A stretch of 36,432 nucleotides of DNA from an uncultured bacterium (GCA_903904875.1 CAIVEC010000022.1:1-36432); one strand, 5' to 3'; positions 9,643 to 20,050 are shown, counted from the first letter of the stretch. The notes: generated by a model from the sequence alone, not told the origin. Translations and numbers: made by a program.

Positions 9643-9672
9643 AAAAAAGAAGAGCGATCGCTCTTCTTTTTT
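9643..9672. terminator. Bidirectional terminator between convergent genes
   Basis: A 30-base perfect inverted repeat centred at 9657/9658. The GC core is AAGAAGAGCGA/TCGCTCTTCTT, flanked by A and T runs on both sides. It serves the plus-strand gene ending at 9642 and the minus-strand gene ending at 9692. Confidence 0.9.
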
Positions 9673-9691
9673 AAATTAAAAAATAATATTT

Positions 9692-12600
9692 TTATTGAGT
9701 GAAATAGGTCGTAAGATCAATGGTTTGATTGAGTTTATTGCCAGCAGGATCTTGAGCAGTGACGACAACAGGACCTAAAACATCTATCTGGAAATCTGCT
9801 GTAGCGATGCCATTTTTGAATTCATACAATTTTGTTCCATTTCTGGTGACCATTCCTGAAACCACAGCAGTGGCATCTTTCAAAGGAATGATAATCGTGT
9901 AGGTACCATCAGCATTTTTGTTGACATTGATGCCAGCAGTATTTATCATAGGTGCAGTAGTATCTATAGTAGGTGTAGTACCAAGCGTCAGCTTGACTTG
10001 TGCACTTGCTTTATTGGAGAATCAGGCAAAATCGAAAGCGATAAGATCCAACGTATAGGTTCAGTTTTTGAATCCTGTTCAAGTAATAGTTACTTGTTTT
10101 GTATCAGTGATACTTTTGGTATTTCATTGTGGATATTCAAATGTTCCGACTTGCTGTTTGTCTAAGAGTACTAATACTCTCCTGATATTTTTTGGTCCAT
10201 TAACAGTATAAGAAACGGTGAATTGAGAATTAATAGTAGCATTGGAACTTGGGGTGTTCATGGTTACTTGGATATTGGTATCAGGTTTCTCTTCATTACC
10301 TGGACACATCTGCGTAGGTGCCTGGACAAAAATATTATTAAAGGTATACGTGACTTTTCCACTGGAGGATGATGTTCCTGTAGCAGGTATACCACCAGAC
10401 ATAAACGCTGTAGATTCATTCCATCGCTGGGTGATTTCTGTGAGATCCATGCCATTTGGCATGAACGTAGTCGGAGTGATCAAGTATCAATTCTTGATAT
10501 CGCCAGGCGCGGTAAACGGACTGACGGCACCATTACATCTGCCGTCGAATTGGATAGCGGTAGCTCATTCATCTTCAGAAAGTCCTGGAGAATCTTTGTA
10601 TTTTACGGTGCTTACCACAAGATCAGCAGGGGTATTTGGCCCAGCAGCTTTTCCGGAAATCTTATTGATGGATACGCTTGTCAAATCCACTTCAGGAATA
10701 GTTTCATTAGTGATATAATTGTTTTTCATCAGCCAAGAGAATATTTTTTTTACAGGAGTAGCATGGATAGTTCCACCAAAAGCATTGGTATTCATAGGTG
10801 TTCCATCAGCATTTCCAGCTCGGAACATCATAACCTTGCTTGGAGTATAGGCTGCTAACCAACCATCTCTTGCACGGTTTCCTCTATCAGTTTTTGCATT
10901 AGATGTTCATGTCTTCAATGCATATTTAAGTCCAGATACATTAAATTTAGTTTCCCGACCTGGAATCCTATTTGCAGGATCAGCAAGGATTTTCCACATC
11001 AACGAAATAATTCCTGATGGAATAAGCTGTTTCTGGAGATTTTCTCAGGTCTTCTGGTAGAGGATGGATCCATCTCTTGATCTGATTTCCAAGATAGGAT
11101 TGATGACGGCAGGGGTTGGAGTTGTCAAATATGAATATGCATTAGCGAATTCAAGCATAGTTATTTCAGCAGCTCATAAAGCCAATGGATATCAATATTC
11201 TACGTTATCTGAGATTCAGCTGAGTCCAAGGCTTTTAAGGAATGGTTTAGCGACCACCTCACCGCCAAGTGCAGTGAATATTTTTGCAGCGGGGATATTT
11301 CTACTATGTCCAAGCGCTTTTTTAAGTGGCAACATTCCTTCGAATTTGTCATCAGCATCATTTGGCTGATCAGCTCAGATTTTGAATGGAATATCGAAAA
11401 TCGGAGTGTCTATGGTCAATGGAAGTTTTTCCAATGCAAGCGAATAGATCAATGGTTTGATGGAAGATCAGGTTTGTCTTGGTCTTCTCACCATATCATT
11501 TTGTCACCCAATAGTAGTATTGAAATAATCGATAGAACCTACATAGGCAAGCACGTCACCATTCTTGGTATCTAAATAAATCATAGAACTATTGTTCGCG
11601 CCATTATCCTGAAGCACCGCATTATTAGAAAGAATAGCGTCTTCAGCTACTTGTTGGATCTTCATATCAAGGGTTGTCTTGACGACAAATCATCCCTTAG
11701 TCAACGTACCGGATCCATAGGTCTTTTCAAGTTCTTCGATAACCCATTGGACAAAGTGAGGAGCTTTGATATCGAAGACATTTTTGCGGAATACATAATT
11801 GATACCTTGGATGATAGCATCCTTGAGTTCTTGTTCAGTGATATACCCATCTTCATACATTCTATCCAAAGCTAAATCCTTTCTTCCGTTGGTATATTTT
11901 ACATCAAGACTTGTTCCTGAAACATTTATACTGAATGATCAGATACCGCCGATAAATTTTACGACAGCATTATTGCTTTTCTTATTTGATAAGTTTGCAG
12001 CATTAAGAATCTGGGTAAATTTTTCCGTCACCGCTTTCTGAACATCGCCGGAAAAGAGCACAGGATTACCATAGTTGTCTTTAACGGTAAATTCACCTAC
12101 GACTAAATCCCTATTTTTATAAGGATTGTAAAGTGAAGGTCCTTTAGGGATAGAGGCTAAAATAGAAGCTTCTAAGATATTCAAACCTGTTGCGGATTTA
12201 TCGAAATAGGTCTTGGAAGCAGCTTCTACACCATACGCATTATTCCCGAATGAGATATAATTGAGATACAATTCAAGCGTTCTTTTTTTCATTTCCGTGC
12301 GGAGTTCTGCAGCAGAAAGATTGCCTTTTTCTTGACGGATCATTTTTTCCAGCACACCGCTGAGCTTGCTGGTAAGAAGGATTTCTTTGATTTTTCTTAC
12401 GATGTTCCTGTCTTTGGTAAGCAAAAGATTTCTTACAAGCTGTTGAGGGATAGTAGATGCTCACTGGATTCTGGAACCAGGATTGAGCACAGCGCTGACA
12501 GCGGCTCTGACCATCGCCATAGGATCCAGTCCATTATGTTGCCGATAATTCTGATCTTCAAGTGCTACGATAGCATTAATCATATTCATTGAGATACCAG

Positions 12601-12907
12601 TATATCAGACATATTCCCTATTTTCTTCAAACAACTTATAAAGGACCTCTCCATTTCTATCTTCGATGAGCGTAGCTTCATTAAATACCATATCCTTGAT
12701 TTTGCTGACATCAGGAAGACCAATCAATATATTCCTGGTGAATCGGAATCCGAATACGACAACAAAGAAAATGAATCATGCAATCAACCGAAAAGCTATT
12801 TTCTTCTTCTTATTTGGCTGATCATAATTATACGATGATGGTGAAGATGTATATGATCTTCAGCTGAAATTCGGAGAATAGAGTCTCTTCTGATTGAAAT
12901 AACTCAT
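9692..12907 (-). CDS. Class A penicillin-binding protein (PBP1-type transglycosylase/transpeptidase)
   Basis: A 1071-residue bifunctional peptidoglycan synthase. A cytosolic N-tail and a membrane anchor (about residues 41-59) precede the glycosyltransferase domain (catalytic E117 in LEDQNYRQHNG; GASTIPQQ at 149-156). The transpeptidase domain has the S481-S-I-K motif in TGSSIKP, and KTGTS starting at about residue 665. The region beyond about 760 adds a long C-terminal part with Ig-like or fibronectin-like strands ending near the stop. Glycines of GAST, TGSS and KTGTS are all TGA codons, direct proof of the recoding. The start is the ATG in frame with the whole domain set. It is alone in its transcript; element 1 copy e lies just upstream and the terminator at 9643-9672 just downstream. 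Confidence 0.95.
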
Positions 12908-12925
12908 AGATATATACAAAGAATA

Positions 12926-12973
12926 TAAAATAAGATACAGAAAGTTCCACAAAGAACTTTCACATCGTTTCTA
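12926..12973 (-). repeat. Dyad element 1, copy e, upstream of the PBP gene
   Basis: On the minus strand it reads TAGAAACGATG, the stem GAAAGTTC/GAACTTTC with a TTTGTG loop, then GTATCTTATTTTATA. The ATG lies 19 bases beyond its end. The layout matches the copy at 36396-36432 (loop TTGTG, then GCGTCTTATTTTA, then ATG). Confidence 0.6.
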
Positions 12974-13003
12974 TTCAAATAAAGGTTATTTGAAAAAAAG
13001 AAA

Positions 13004-13026
13004 TCTACTGCATGTGACACAGTAGA
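13004..13026 (-). terminator. Terminator of the LysM/CHAP gene
   Basis: On the minus strand the stem TCTACTG/CAGTAGA is followed by TTTCTTTTTTT. It lies about 90 bases after the stop of the minus-strand gene that ends at 13115. Confidence 0.7.
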
Positions 13027-13114
13027 CCTCTTATAGAAATATATGATGTATTTTCAATGCGTAAACACAAAATAATTGAGGCATTTCTACCGACCAAAGA
13101 CTATCAGTTAAAGT

Positions 13115-14206
13115 CTATTTCCCATAGATATAACAGCTAATCTTGCTATTATTCGTATCCTCTCGACGTTCTGTTACGATAAATTTTCCTAAAAAGTTCA
13201 TATCTCTAATAATCATTTTTCAATCATCCGGATAATAATTAATAACCTTTCCTACATGTCCGGCAGAACTTGATTTCATTCTGGCATAGACAATCAATGC
13301 ACCTACTGATGGTTTTTGTCATACTCTAAATCCAGCTTTTTTCGCATTAGCACACCAATTTTTAGCGTCACCTCCAAATGGTCTATCCTGGGTTGTTTCA
13401 TTGATATACGGGAAGATATTCGGACTGATGATAGCGGCATACCATGTACAATATCACGCATAGAAACCATTGCTGATCTTCTTGGTGTATGTCCGTTTTG
13501 AGATAATGGTTCCCTTTACGTCGGTTCCATCTCCTTCATCATCTGCAGAAGCGATAATCGTTGATGTTTTCTTGGTAACCTTGGCGATGACCTTACCGGA
13601 TTTATTGATGGTAGGCCTATAGGTAATAGTGGATTTTGGGATGATTTCTGGCTTTGGTTTTTCAAGCAATCAAAGTTCATAAGCCTTGTCTTTGGTGATA
13701 TTGATGAAGATCTCCTGTCCGGGAGAGAATATCTCTGTTTCATCCTGAACATAGTTTAATGTCATCAGATCCTGAAGATTGAGATTGTATTTGTTGGCAA
13801 ACACTACCACATTTGTTTTTCATTTGAGCGTATAGAGGATACCATCAACCTGATTGGAAACCTTCAATACTTGTCCTGGTTCCACGGCATCCTTTTTGAG
13901 ATTGTTTTCTTTCTGTATACTAGAAACAGTCGTTCAGAAAACGCCTGCTATTTTGAGCAAAGTATCTCAGGTCTGGACAGTATACTCGATAATACCGTTG
14001 TTGTTAGTATCTACATCGATATTTATATTGTCCAGATTGATATCGTAAGAAACTCCATCATCACCTTGGATAAAACCTGAATTGATCGTCAATTGTTCTG
14101 GATTGTTTTCAAACAGGTCTGCGTTTGCAATCACAAAAATAAAGAACACGATAAAAAATAACGACAACACAAACTTGAAATAGTTCACGCGGTTAAATTT
14201 GATCAT
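13115..14206 (-). CDS. LysM/CHAP-domain cell wall hydrolase
   Basis: A 363-residue secreted protein. A hydrophobic N-terminus (FKFVLSLFFIVFFIFVIANA) acts as signal peptide or anchor. Two LysM-like modules follow (about residues 75-185; DTLLKIAG, VEPGQVLKV, FANKYNLNLQDLMTLN, FSPGQEIFI). The C-terminal CHAP amidase/endopeptidase domain has the catalytic Cys in YCTWYAA, the His in SAGHVGKV, and NWCANAKKAGF between them. It probably trims peptidoglycan; LysM binds the glycan. TGA codes for glycines in LysM and CHAP (for example before YCTWYAA). The start is the ATG at 14206; a TTG nine bases upstream in frame is possible. Between a tRNA-Ser and the PBP, on the same strand. Confidence 0.9.
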
Positions 14207-14228
14207 ACAAGACAAGAGTGATAAATGG

Positions 14229-14315
14229 CGGAGAGAGTGGGATTTGAACCCACGGTTCGGTTGCCCGAACGGCTGCTTTCAAGGCAGCTGCATTCAACCA
14301 CTCTGCCATCTCTCC
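14229..14315 (-). tRNA. tRNA-Ser(UGA)
   Basis: Acceptor GGAGAGA/TCTCTCC, a long variable arm, the T loop GGTTCAAATCC and the anticodon loop CTTGAAA with anticodon UGA (reads UCA serine codons). Long variable arm and D-stem fit serine. The CCA end is not encoded. Confidence 0.97.
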
Positions 14316-14516
14316 ACAGAGTCATATAATGGGTTTCTTACGTGGTTGAATACTTACAATAGAATATACTAGTGATTTGCTATCAATTTTCAAGAGAATG
14401 AACATACTGGACATTTTTCATATTTATTATATATTCGACCGCCAAAAAACATTGAATTCACATTATTATTAGTTATTAGTCTTTAGTCGATAGACTTTAG
14501 TTGTTAGTTGTTGATA

Positions 14517-15014
14517 ATGAATTATGCCGTGAAAAAGATCCAGACCGGAATGAACAATCCTATCCTTAGGAGTATTTCCGAGGAAATCCAGGAAATAAGC
14601 CAGGAACTGGTGGAATTTTGCAATAAGCTTCTCATGCTCATGTACCAGAACAAAGGGGTAGGGTTAGCCGCTCCTCAGGTAGGCGAGAATATCAGAGTTA
14701 TAGCTACCAGCCAACGAGATAAGAAAAAAACCAAAGATAAACTTCTCTGAACAACGGTCATGATCAACCCCAAGATTCTAGACAGATCCAAAGAAACGAT
14801 CCTCTGGGAAGAAGCGTGTATCTCACTGCCGAATTGTACTGGTATGGTCAAAAGACATAGAGCTATTACGGTGGAATTTCTGGATCTCAAAGGCAAGAAG
14901 CAGAACAAGAAATATAAGGAATTCAATGCCGTCGTCATCCAGCACGAAATAGATCATCTGGACGGAATATTGTTTATGGATAAAGTCGTGAAGCCGAAAC
15001 CAGGGAAAAAATAA
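14517..15014 (+). CDS. def: Peptide deformylase
   Basis: A 165-residue metalloenzyme that removes the formyl group from nascent proteins. All three family motifs are present: GVGLAAPQVG (about residue 51), EEACISLP (motif 2, with the metal-binding Cys) and HEIDHLDG (motif 3, two His ligands and catalytic Glu). One glycine (after KDKLL) is a TGA codon, so in the standard code the gene would be broken. The ATG at 14517 is preferred over upstream TTG codons. Upstream is an AT-rich stretch with repeated TTAGTTATTAGT-like words. Downstream, 23 bases on, is the HIT gene on the same strand. Confidence 0.95.
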
Positions 15015-15037
15015 TCTTTATTCTATTGTAAAATAGT

Positions 15038-15424
15038 ATGGCTAAAGAGTATTGTTTATTTTGTGATAGAGCAAATAATAAAGAACATACGATAATATAT
15101 GAAAATGAATTATTCTATGCGAGATGGGATAATTTTCCCGTATCAAAAGGACATGCAGAAATTATTCCAAAAAAACATATTGAATCATTATTTGAATTGA
15201 CCAATACTGAGATACTTCAGCTGTTTGATTTGCTTAACCAAGTAAAAGACGATATTCAAGAGAAATATAACCCTGACGCTTTCAATGTCGGAATAAATGA
15301 ATGAGAAGAGGCATGAAGGACTATTCATCATCTCCATGTTCATATTATTCCAAGGTATAAAGGTGATGTAGAAAATCCGAGAGGCGGAGTAAGAAACATC
15401 ATTCCAAAAAAAGGCGACTATTAA
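15038..15424 (+). CDS. HIT-family nucleotide hydrolase
   Basis: A 128-residue histidine triad protein. The N-terminal CLFCD motif (zinc-type C-x-x-C) and the H-x-H-x-H-x-x motif HLHVHIIPRY (about residue 94) are clear. The usual NxGxNxGxxAGxTxxH stretch appears as NVGINEGEEAGRTIHH, where two of the glycines are TGA codons. The family hydrolyses nucleotide phosphoramidates or dinucleoside polyphosphates; the substrate cannot be told from sequence. It follows def by 23 bases and may be cotranscribed. Confidence 0.93.
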
Positions 15425-15476
15425 CAAACATTATTAATCATATAATATAAGTGGCTTATAAAGCAGAAAAAATGTA

Positions 15477-15504
15477 TTGCTTTTTATAGAAAAATATGTA
15501 TAGT
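15477..15504 (+). promoter_or_regulatory. Candidate promoter of the AdoHcyase-like gene
   Basis: TTGCTT (15477-15482), a 16-base spacer and TATAGT (15499-15504). The start point would be about 10 bases before the first ATG at 15522, leaving almost no leader. Confidence 0.5.
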
Positions 15505-15521
15505 AATTGTTAATTATTTAC

Positions 15522-16718
15522 ATGTTTTTTCTTTATATGGGGGAAATTTTCACATTACTCGATACCGTTGACGAGTTTTATGGCAAAAAAAATAAACTTG
15601 AAAATACTCTATTGATAGCGAGCCAGCACCTTCTGTGAACACAGTTAGAGATGTTCAAAAGATTATTAGCTCGTAATTTAGAAGCAAAAGATGCATATAT
15701 TATTTGAAAAAATTATTCAACAAACAAGGAAGTATACGATACATTATACAAGGAGTGATTATACATAGATCCTGCAAGCAGGGAATTTGAGTATACCGAA
15801 AGTTTTGATAACCGATTCGATAATAAAATAGGAAAACTGTTAGATAAAGTAGAAAAAGAGCAGCAGCTTCAAGGAAAGAAAATCATACTTCTGGATGATT
15901 GATGACACCTGATACATGCAGCTCAAGAAAAAGGACGGAATGAAAAATATGATATCCTATGAATTGAGCAGACATCTTCATGATACAATAAGATCAAAGA
16001 TATGGAATTAGATTTTTTTAATGTAGCAAGATCAAACACAAAGCTTACCTATGAAACGCCGCATATAGGCGATTTATGCATAGAAAGAATGATACAAAGC
16101 ATTGAAAAGAACGAAATAGGTAGTCCGAAATGTTTAGTTGTCTGATGTTGACCTATAGGAGAAGCGATAATACTGAGATGCAAGAAAATATGAATTCCAT
16201 GCACATGATTCGATAACGCACAGAAGCAGTTGAAAACACTAGCACAAACGTGCAATATGGATATATCTGAAAAACATTTTATGGATTTCTATCAGGAAAA
16301 GATAAAGGATTTCAATATCATAATATGAGCGACAGGAGCAAACATACTTAGCTTTGAACAACTTGAGAAACTCTGATCAAAAGTACTCTTGATGAGTGCG
16401 TCATCTTCAGACAGGGAATTTCCATCAGCAGAGATAAGAAAACATGCTGATATCAAAACACCAGAAATACACAGAGATCGAGAATACAAGAATGTTGTCT
16501 TAATAAATAGCGGATTTCCAATAACATTTCATGGAAACTATCATGAAGTCTCTCAGAAAACAATAGAATTAACGATAGCTTTATTATATTGATGAGTGCT
16601 TCATCAAGCCTTTAAAGACCAAAGAGATAGTGAAGAACAACCACTCAACATAATAAATTCAAGATTATTAGAATGATTCAAAATTAGAATGATTCAAAAA
16701 AAGAATATAAAAAAATAG
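15522..16718 (+). CDS. S-adenosylhomocysteine hydrolase-like NAD-binding protein
   Basis: 398 residues, or 393 from the ATG at 15537. The order of blocks follows AdoHcyase: ASQHLLGTQ (family LHMT histidine) at about residue 34, LLDDGGHLIHAA near 125, IEQTSSG (family EETTTG), NVARSNTKLTYE (family NVNDSVTKSKFD, with the Lys kept and Asp replaced by Glu), the NAD loop VVGCGPIGEA (from 206) and IIGATGANILS. The GxGxxG glycines and the DDGG pair are TGA codons. It is shorter than the usual ~430 residues and lacks the C-terminal Lys/Tyr tail motif. It may hydrolyse AdoHcy or a related substrate, or have lost activity. The C-terminus was altered by a 16-bp tandem duplication at 16668-16699. Confidence 0.7.
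16668..16699 (+). repeat. 16-bp perfect tandem duplication at the 3' end of the AdoHcyase-like gene
   Basis: TTAGAATGATTCAAAA occurs twice head to tail (16668-16683 and 16684-16699). Sixteen is not a multiple of three, so the second copy shifts the frame. Without it the protein would end EGFKKRI; with it the end is EGFKIRMIQKKNIKK. Confidence 0.9.
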
Positions 16719-16738
16719 TCCGCATTCGCGGGCTTTTT
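16717..16738 (+). terminator. Terminator of the AdoHcyase-like gene
   Basis: Stem AGTCCGC/GCGGGCT with loop ATTC, followed by TTTT; it begins within the stop codon. Confidence 0.85.
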
Positions 16739-16785
16739 AGAAATTAGAAATTGCGAAGTCCAGAAAAATCTGGGGAAATTGGAAA

Positions 16786-17175
16786 TTAGTTGATTACGTC
16801 GTCAACCGATAGAAATCCGAGCTGTACACCATTCGGGATTTTCACGATTTCCGCACTCACATCGACGACATCTCTCTTGAAACTTGAAGATGCAACAGCA
16901 TTCCGGTTTTGTTGTTTATAGTCAAGAAGTTTGGTTTTAAGGATTTCGTATTTAAAGGTGATAGCAGTCATATTTTGGTTTGCTTGCTTGAGAAAGTATC
17001 CACGAGTAGAAGACAAATTCACGAAGTAGAGATAGAAAAATGCACAGATTGCAAGGAAAAACACTAAAGATGAAACCTTAAAAAGTTCAACGATACTATC
17101 GTAGCGTTTGTATTTGCTGATGATTCCTGTATAGACCTTATTTACTTGGCCAGGGATAAAAGCGAATGTTTTCAT
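16786..17175 (-). CDS. FtsL-like divisome protein
   Basis: A 129-residue protein with one membrane segment (about residues 33-53, VSSLVFFLAICAFFYLYFV), preceded by a basic cytosolic tail and followed by a short coiled-coil region and a proline/glycine end. It starts 20 bases after rsmH on the same strand, the place of ftsL in the mra/dcw cluster. Short, single-pass and poorly conserved, as FtsL/FtsB-like proteins are. No TGA codon. The call rests on position and topology; there is no diagnostic motif. Confidence 0.6.
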   Translation of the reverse strand: MKTFAFIPGQVNKVYTGIISKYKRYDSIVELFKVSSLVFFLAICAFFYLYFVNLSSTRGYFLKQANQNMTAITFKYEILKTKLLDYKQQNRNAVASSSFKRDVVDVSAEIVKIPNGVQLGFLSVDDVIN

Positions 17176-17195
17176 ATACCTTGTCGAAATAAAAA

Positions 17196-18080
17196 TTATA
17201 TCCTTTCGATGATCCTTAATTTAGCGCTTCTCGCAGCTCTATTAGCAGCCACTTCCTTGTAACTGGGTTTGATAGGTTTTTTGGTCACGAGCTTGTATTT
17301 CCAGGTTTCAACCAATTCATTGAAAGATTGTTTTACTAACCTATCTTCGATGCTATGATACGTAATTACTAAACATCTTCAACCTGAATTCAATGTTTCC
17401 GGGAACGCAGACAAGAATGTTTTCAGATTATCCATTTCTTTATTGGTTTCGATTCTTAACGATTGGAAGATAACAGTACATGCCTTATCTCCGAGCCCGC
17501 ATTCATTCAAAACGGTTTTGAAATCATGGGTAGTGATGATCGATTTTTGCTTCCTGGTAGTAACAATATGCTGAGCAAGTTCAAGGGCTTTTGGCGAAGA
17601 AAAATCTGCATAGATTTCAAAGATGTTTTGAAGCTGATCGATAGAATATTTGTTGACGATATCAGCTGCGGTTGTGGCTTGTGTAGTATCGAATCTCATA
17701 TCTAGGGGAGCCATTCATCTGATGCTGAATCCGCGTTCCACGGCTTTGAAATGCTCCAGATTGACGCCCAAGTCATTAAGGATAAAATCCGCTTTTTTTC
17801 ATCAAAGAATATTTTGGATATCAGTATAATTGCCACGAACATATTGTATTCTTCCAGAAATCCTCGTCCCTTGTTCCTTGTCCTTCGTCCCAATTATTTC
17901 TTTGGCCTTATTCATCATATGCTCATCTACATCGATACCGATCAATTTTGCGTTCTTTGCCAACGCCAAAAGCGCCATGGCATGTCCACCATGTCCAAGC
18001 GTACAGTCGACGATAAGCTTGCTTTCCGGGTCCAGAAACGAACACACCTCATGAAGCAAAACCGGCGTATGGATAGTCAT
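17196..18080 (-). CDS. rsmH: 16S rRNA m4C1402 methyltransferase RsmH (MraW)
   Basis: A 294-residue SAM-dependent enzyme that methylates C1402 of 16S rRNA. Motifs: PVLLHEV at the start, VDCTLGHGGHA (SAM loop, residue ~24), LIGIDVDE, RGFSIR..PLDMRFD in the middle, TYHSIEDR (family FHSLEDR) and the end NRAARSAKLR (family NPRSRSAKLR). TGA codons supply four glycines, including a tandem pair before KKADFILNDLG. The ATG at 18080 begins MTIHTPVLLHEV. A candidate promoter (TTGCAA, 16 bases, TAATCT) lies about 35-70 bases upstream on the minus strand, back to back with the plus-strand promoter of the next gene. It heads a two-gene unit with the FtsL-like gene. Confidence 0.96.
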
Positions 18081-18159
18081 ATATCAGCGATAATTACATA
18101 ATTAAACACAAAGAGATTAAGCATTAGAGATAAGTTTGCAATTCATAAAAACAAGAAGA

Positions 18160-18187
18160 TTGACTTTTCACGAAGGATAAATACATA
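18160..18187 (+). promoter_or_regulatory. Candidate promoter of the 33-residue ORF
   Basis: TTGACT (18160-18165), 16 bases and TACATA (18182-18187), 22 bases before the ATG at 18210. Confidence 0.5.
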
Positions 18188-18209
18188 TTTTATATAAATA
18201 AAAATCTAT

Positions 18210-18311
18210 ATGAAAAGAACACAAACCGATGTTATTCGTGAAATTGAGGATGAAGATAATGGAACAGTATCTATCATTGAAGGAATTATTCTTCTTGGTT
18301 CATGTTTATAA
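18210..18311 (+). CDS. Small protein, 33 residues
   Basis: ATG to TAA, reading MKRTQTDVIREIEDEDNG and ending IIEGIILLGSCL: charged front, hydrophobic tail. It has its own promoter-like sequence (18160-18187) and a terminator nine bases after the stop, which makes a real transcription unit likely. No family is recognised and there is no Shine-Dalgarno sequence. It could also be the marker of a small non-coding RNA. Confidence 0.5.
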   Translation: MKRTQTDVIREIEDEDNGTVSIIEGIILLGSCL

Positions 18312-18320
18312 CAATAAAAC

Positions 18321-18346
18321 ATCCGCTGCATTAGCGGATTTTTTTG
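18321..18346 (+). terminator. Terminator after the 33-residue ORF
   Basis: Stem ATCCGCT/AGCGGAT, loop GCATT, then TTTTTTG. Confidence 0.85.
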
Positions 18347-18373
18347 TTTCAAAACAACATCAGAGAACAGTAC

Positions 18374-18401
18374 TTGACTTTTTATAAATAATAAGTATAA
18401 A
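18374..18401 (+). promoter_or_regulatory. Candidate promoter of the 210-residue gene
   Basis: TTGACT (18374-18379), 16 bases, TATAAA (18396-18401). The ATG is 29 bases further on. Confidence 0.6.
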
Positions 18402-18429
18402 GACAGTATACAAACCAAAAAAACAAAAT

Positions 18430-19062
18430 ATGAAAACAGTAAAACTTTGCGGTCCAAACCTAAAAACCCAGTTAACAATAGCAATTACTGGAAGCGAAAA
18501 CGCCTCATTATCAGTTGCTATTGAAGTAAATTTCGTTGAAAATGGCGAAAGTCAAAAGGGGAAATTACTCCTGCACACAAAAAATCCATTACATCACAAA
18601 AGTATGACTGACAATATCCTTTGTTTTACAGGGACTATTGTGAACAACAATTTCCGTCGTCCTTGTATGGGATGTTATTATACTAAAGATGTAATTGAAG
18701 AATGCTGGATGACCATCATCGAAATGGAAACCGAAATCTTCAAAGTCTACATCGGAAAAACGGAATTTATCAAGCAGTGCAAAGAATATTATCGCAGCCA
18801 AGGATTCAAATTCACTGAAGACGGAAATTTGGTAGACGGATTTCCATCATTCAGAAACATGCCCAAAGAAGGCGATCTGATTGGAGTACTGATAAACAGA
18901 AAAGAAATAGAAGTTTCTACGGAAATGTACAAAAATCTCTTCCCTATAGTAAGGAAAAAAGGGGAAATAAAAGAGATCATCTTCGGCGAGTTCATTGAAG
19001 AACACATGATAAAAACTTACTCTGCAGAAGAAGCAAAAATCAGAGGAGTGATTATCAAATAA
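18430..19062 (+). CDS. Hypothetical protein, 210 residues
   Basis: A soluble protein with no signal peptide or membrane segment. It has a cysteine pair in RRPCMGCYYT (about residue 80) and an earlier ILCFTG, and a mixed alpha/beta C-half. No family is recognised. It has its own promoter and terminator. Fifteen glycines are all GGN; without a TGA it reads equally under both codes, which is mildly unusual here and allows recent acquisition. Lies between two single-gene units. Confidence 0.8.
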   Translation: MKTVKLCGPNLKTQLTIAITGSENASLSVAIEVNFVENGESQKGKLLLHTKNPLHHKSMTDNILCFTGTIVNNNFRRPCMGCYYTKDVIEECWMTIIEMETEIFKVYIGKTEFIKQCKEYYRSQGFKFTEDGNLVDGFPSFRNMPKEGDLIGVLINRKEIEVSTEMYKNLFPIVRKKGEIKEIIFGEFIEEHMIKTYSAEEAKIRGVIIK

Positions 19063-19080
19063 TCATTCATGATACTACAA

Positions 19081-19109
19081 AAGCTCCACGGTGTTCGTGG
19101 GCTTTTTTT
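19081..19109 (+). terminator. Terminator of the 210-residue gene
   Basis: Stem AGCTCCACG/CGTGGGCT with one bulged base, loop GTGTT, then TTTTTTT. It lies just beyond the stop of the convergent minus-strand gene at 19123. Confidence 0.8.
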
Positions 19110-19122
19110 ATAGAAACTATAT

Positions 19123-19860
19123 TTAACAATCCATACTATAGACCAAAAAAACGTTTTTGTAGAGATTTAATTTAATAAATCATGTAAGGATCTTATTGAG
19201 GTCTTCATGCCTTTTTATTTCTCTTCCAAGAAAATGTAGTTCAGCGGTATCATACATCGACTTCCTGAATTCATTGCCTAAAAGACTATAAGAGATCGTT
19301 CATCTTACAGCTTCCTTAAGTCATTCTTTTCAATTGCTATAATGGTGATCTCATAGCCAGAGAGTTCTTTCGAAGATTTTATCGTTGTCTTGTTCATATA
19401 CATAATTTGCCACATCTTCAGGAAGATCCCATCTAAATTCTTTCATTCAAAGGAATGCTAATTCTTTGAATTGCATAATAAGATGTCCTGGATATTTTCG
19501 TTCATCCATTGTGACATATGAAGTACCGAACGATATATCATCAGTTCCCTTCGAAAATTTCTGGAGTTCTAAATCATAGTTGGTGGAATATCCGGATGAA
19601 AAAAGCTCTGATAGGGTAAGACTATATTCTTCTATGGATTTTGACAACATAAGGGAATTCTTCTTTATCTTCAGAGAAAGACAATCTGCAAGGGATTCAT
19701 GAATGACGCCCAATTCTTTTGCAAGCAATTTCTGTTCTTTTTCCTGCAGACTCGCAACAGCAGCTTCTGATTTTCCTTGTATATTCTGGTCTTTGACGAA
19801 TTGCGAAAATTCTTCTTTGGTCTTTTTATATCTTTCAATAAACGATTTTATCATATCCAT
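19123..19860 (-). CDS. Hypothetical coiled-coil protein
   Basis: A 245-residue protein that needs TGA as glycine in four or five places (for example after ELAFL and in the C-terminal half). Residues 1-70 are strongly helical and charged (IKSFIERYKKTKEEF, LQEKEQKLLAKELG), probably coiled coil. The rest is mixed, with WDLPEDVANYVYEQDNDK and LHFLGREIKRHED. No family is recognised. The ATG at 19860 is chosen; an in-frame ATG at 19887 would add a hydrophobic nine-residue start. The stop TAA at 19123 follows an unusually AT-rich tail (after LNKILT), reached by reading TGA as glycine. Confidence 0.7.
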
Positions 19861-20050
19861 GATGTTTATGAAAATTTTAAAGTACATAGTACTTATATAA
19901 AATACAAACAAAGTCAAGATATAGAGAAAAGCCAATGATGAAGCATTTTATCAGCTATGAAAGCATTGTGATTGATTTCTCAGAAGTTTTCTATACAACT
20001 ATTTCAACGTTTTCGAATTCAAAATTTCAAATTATAAATTCAAATTTAGC

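Noticed and set aside
10242-10718. Plus-strand open frame of 158 codons
   Set aside because: It is antisense to the transpeptidase and C-terminal part of the PBP gene, which carries clear motifs on the minus strand.
9692-12907. UGA as tryptophan or selenocysteine
   Set aside because: TGA sits at invariant glycines (KTGTS, GAST, GxGxxG). Trp codons TGG are used normally and there are no selenocysteine families.
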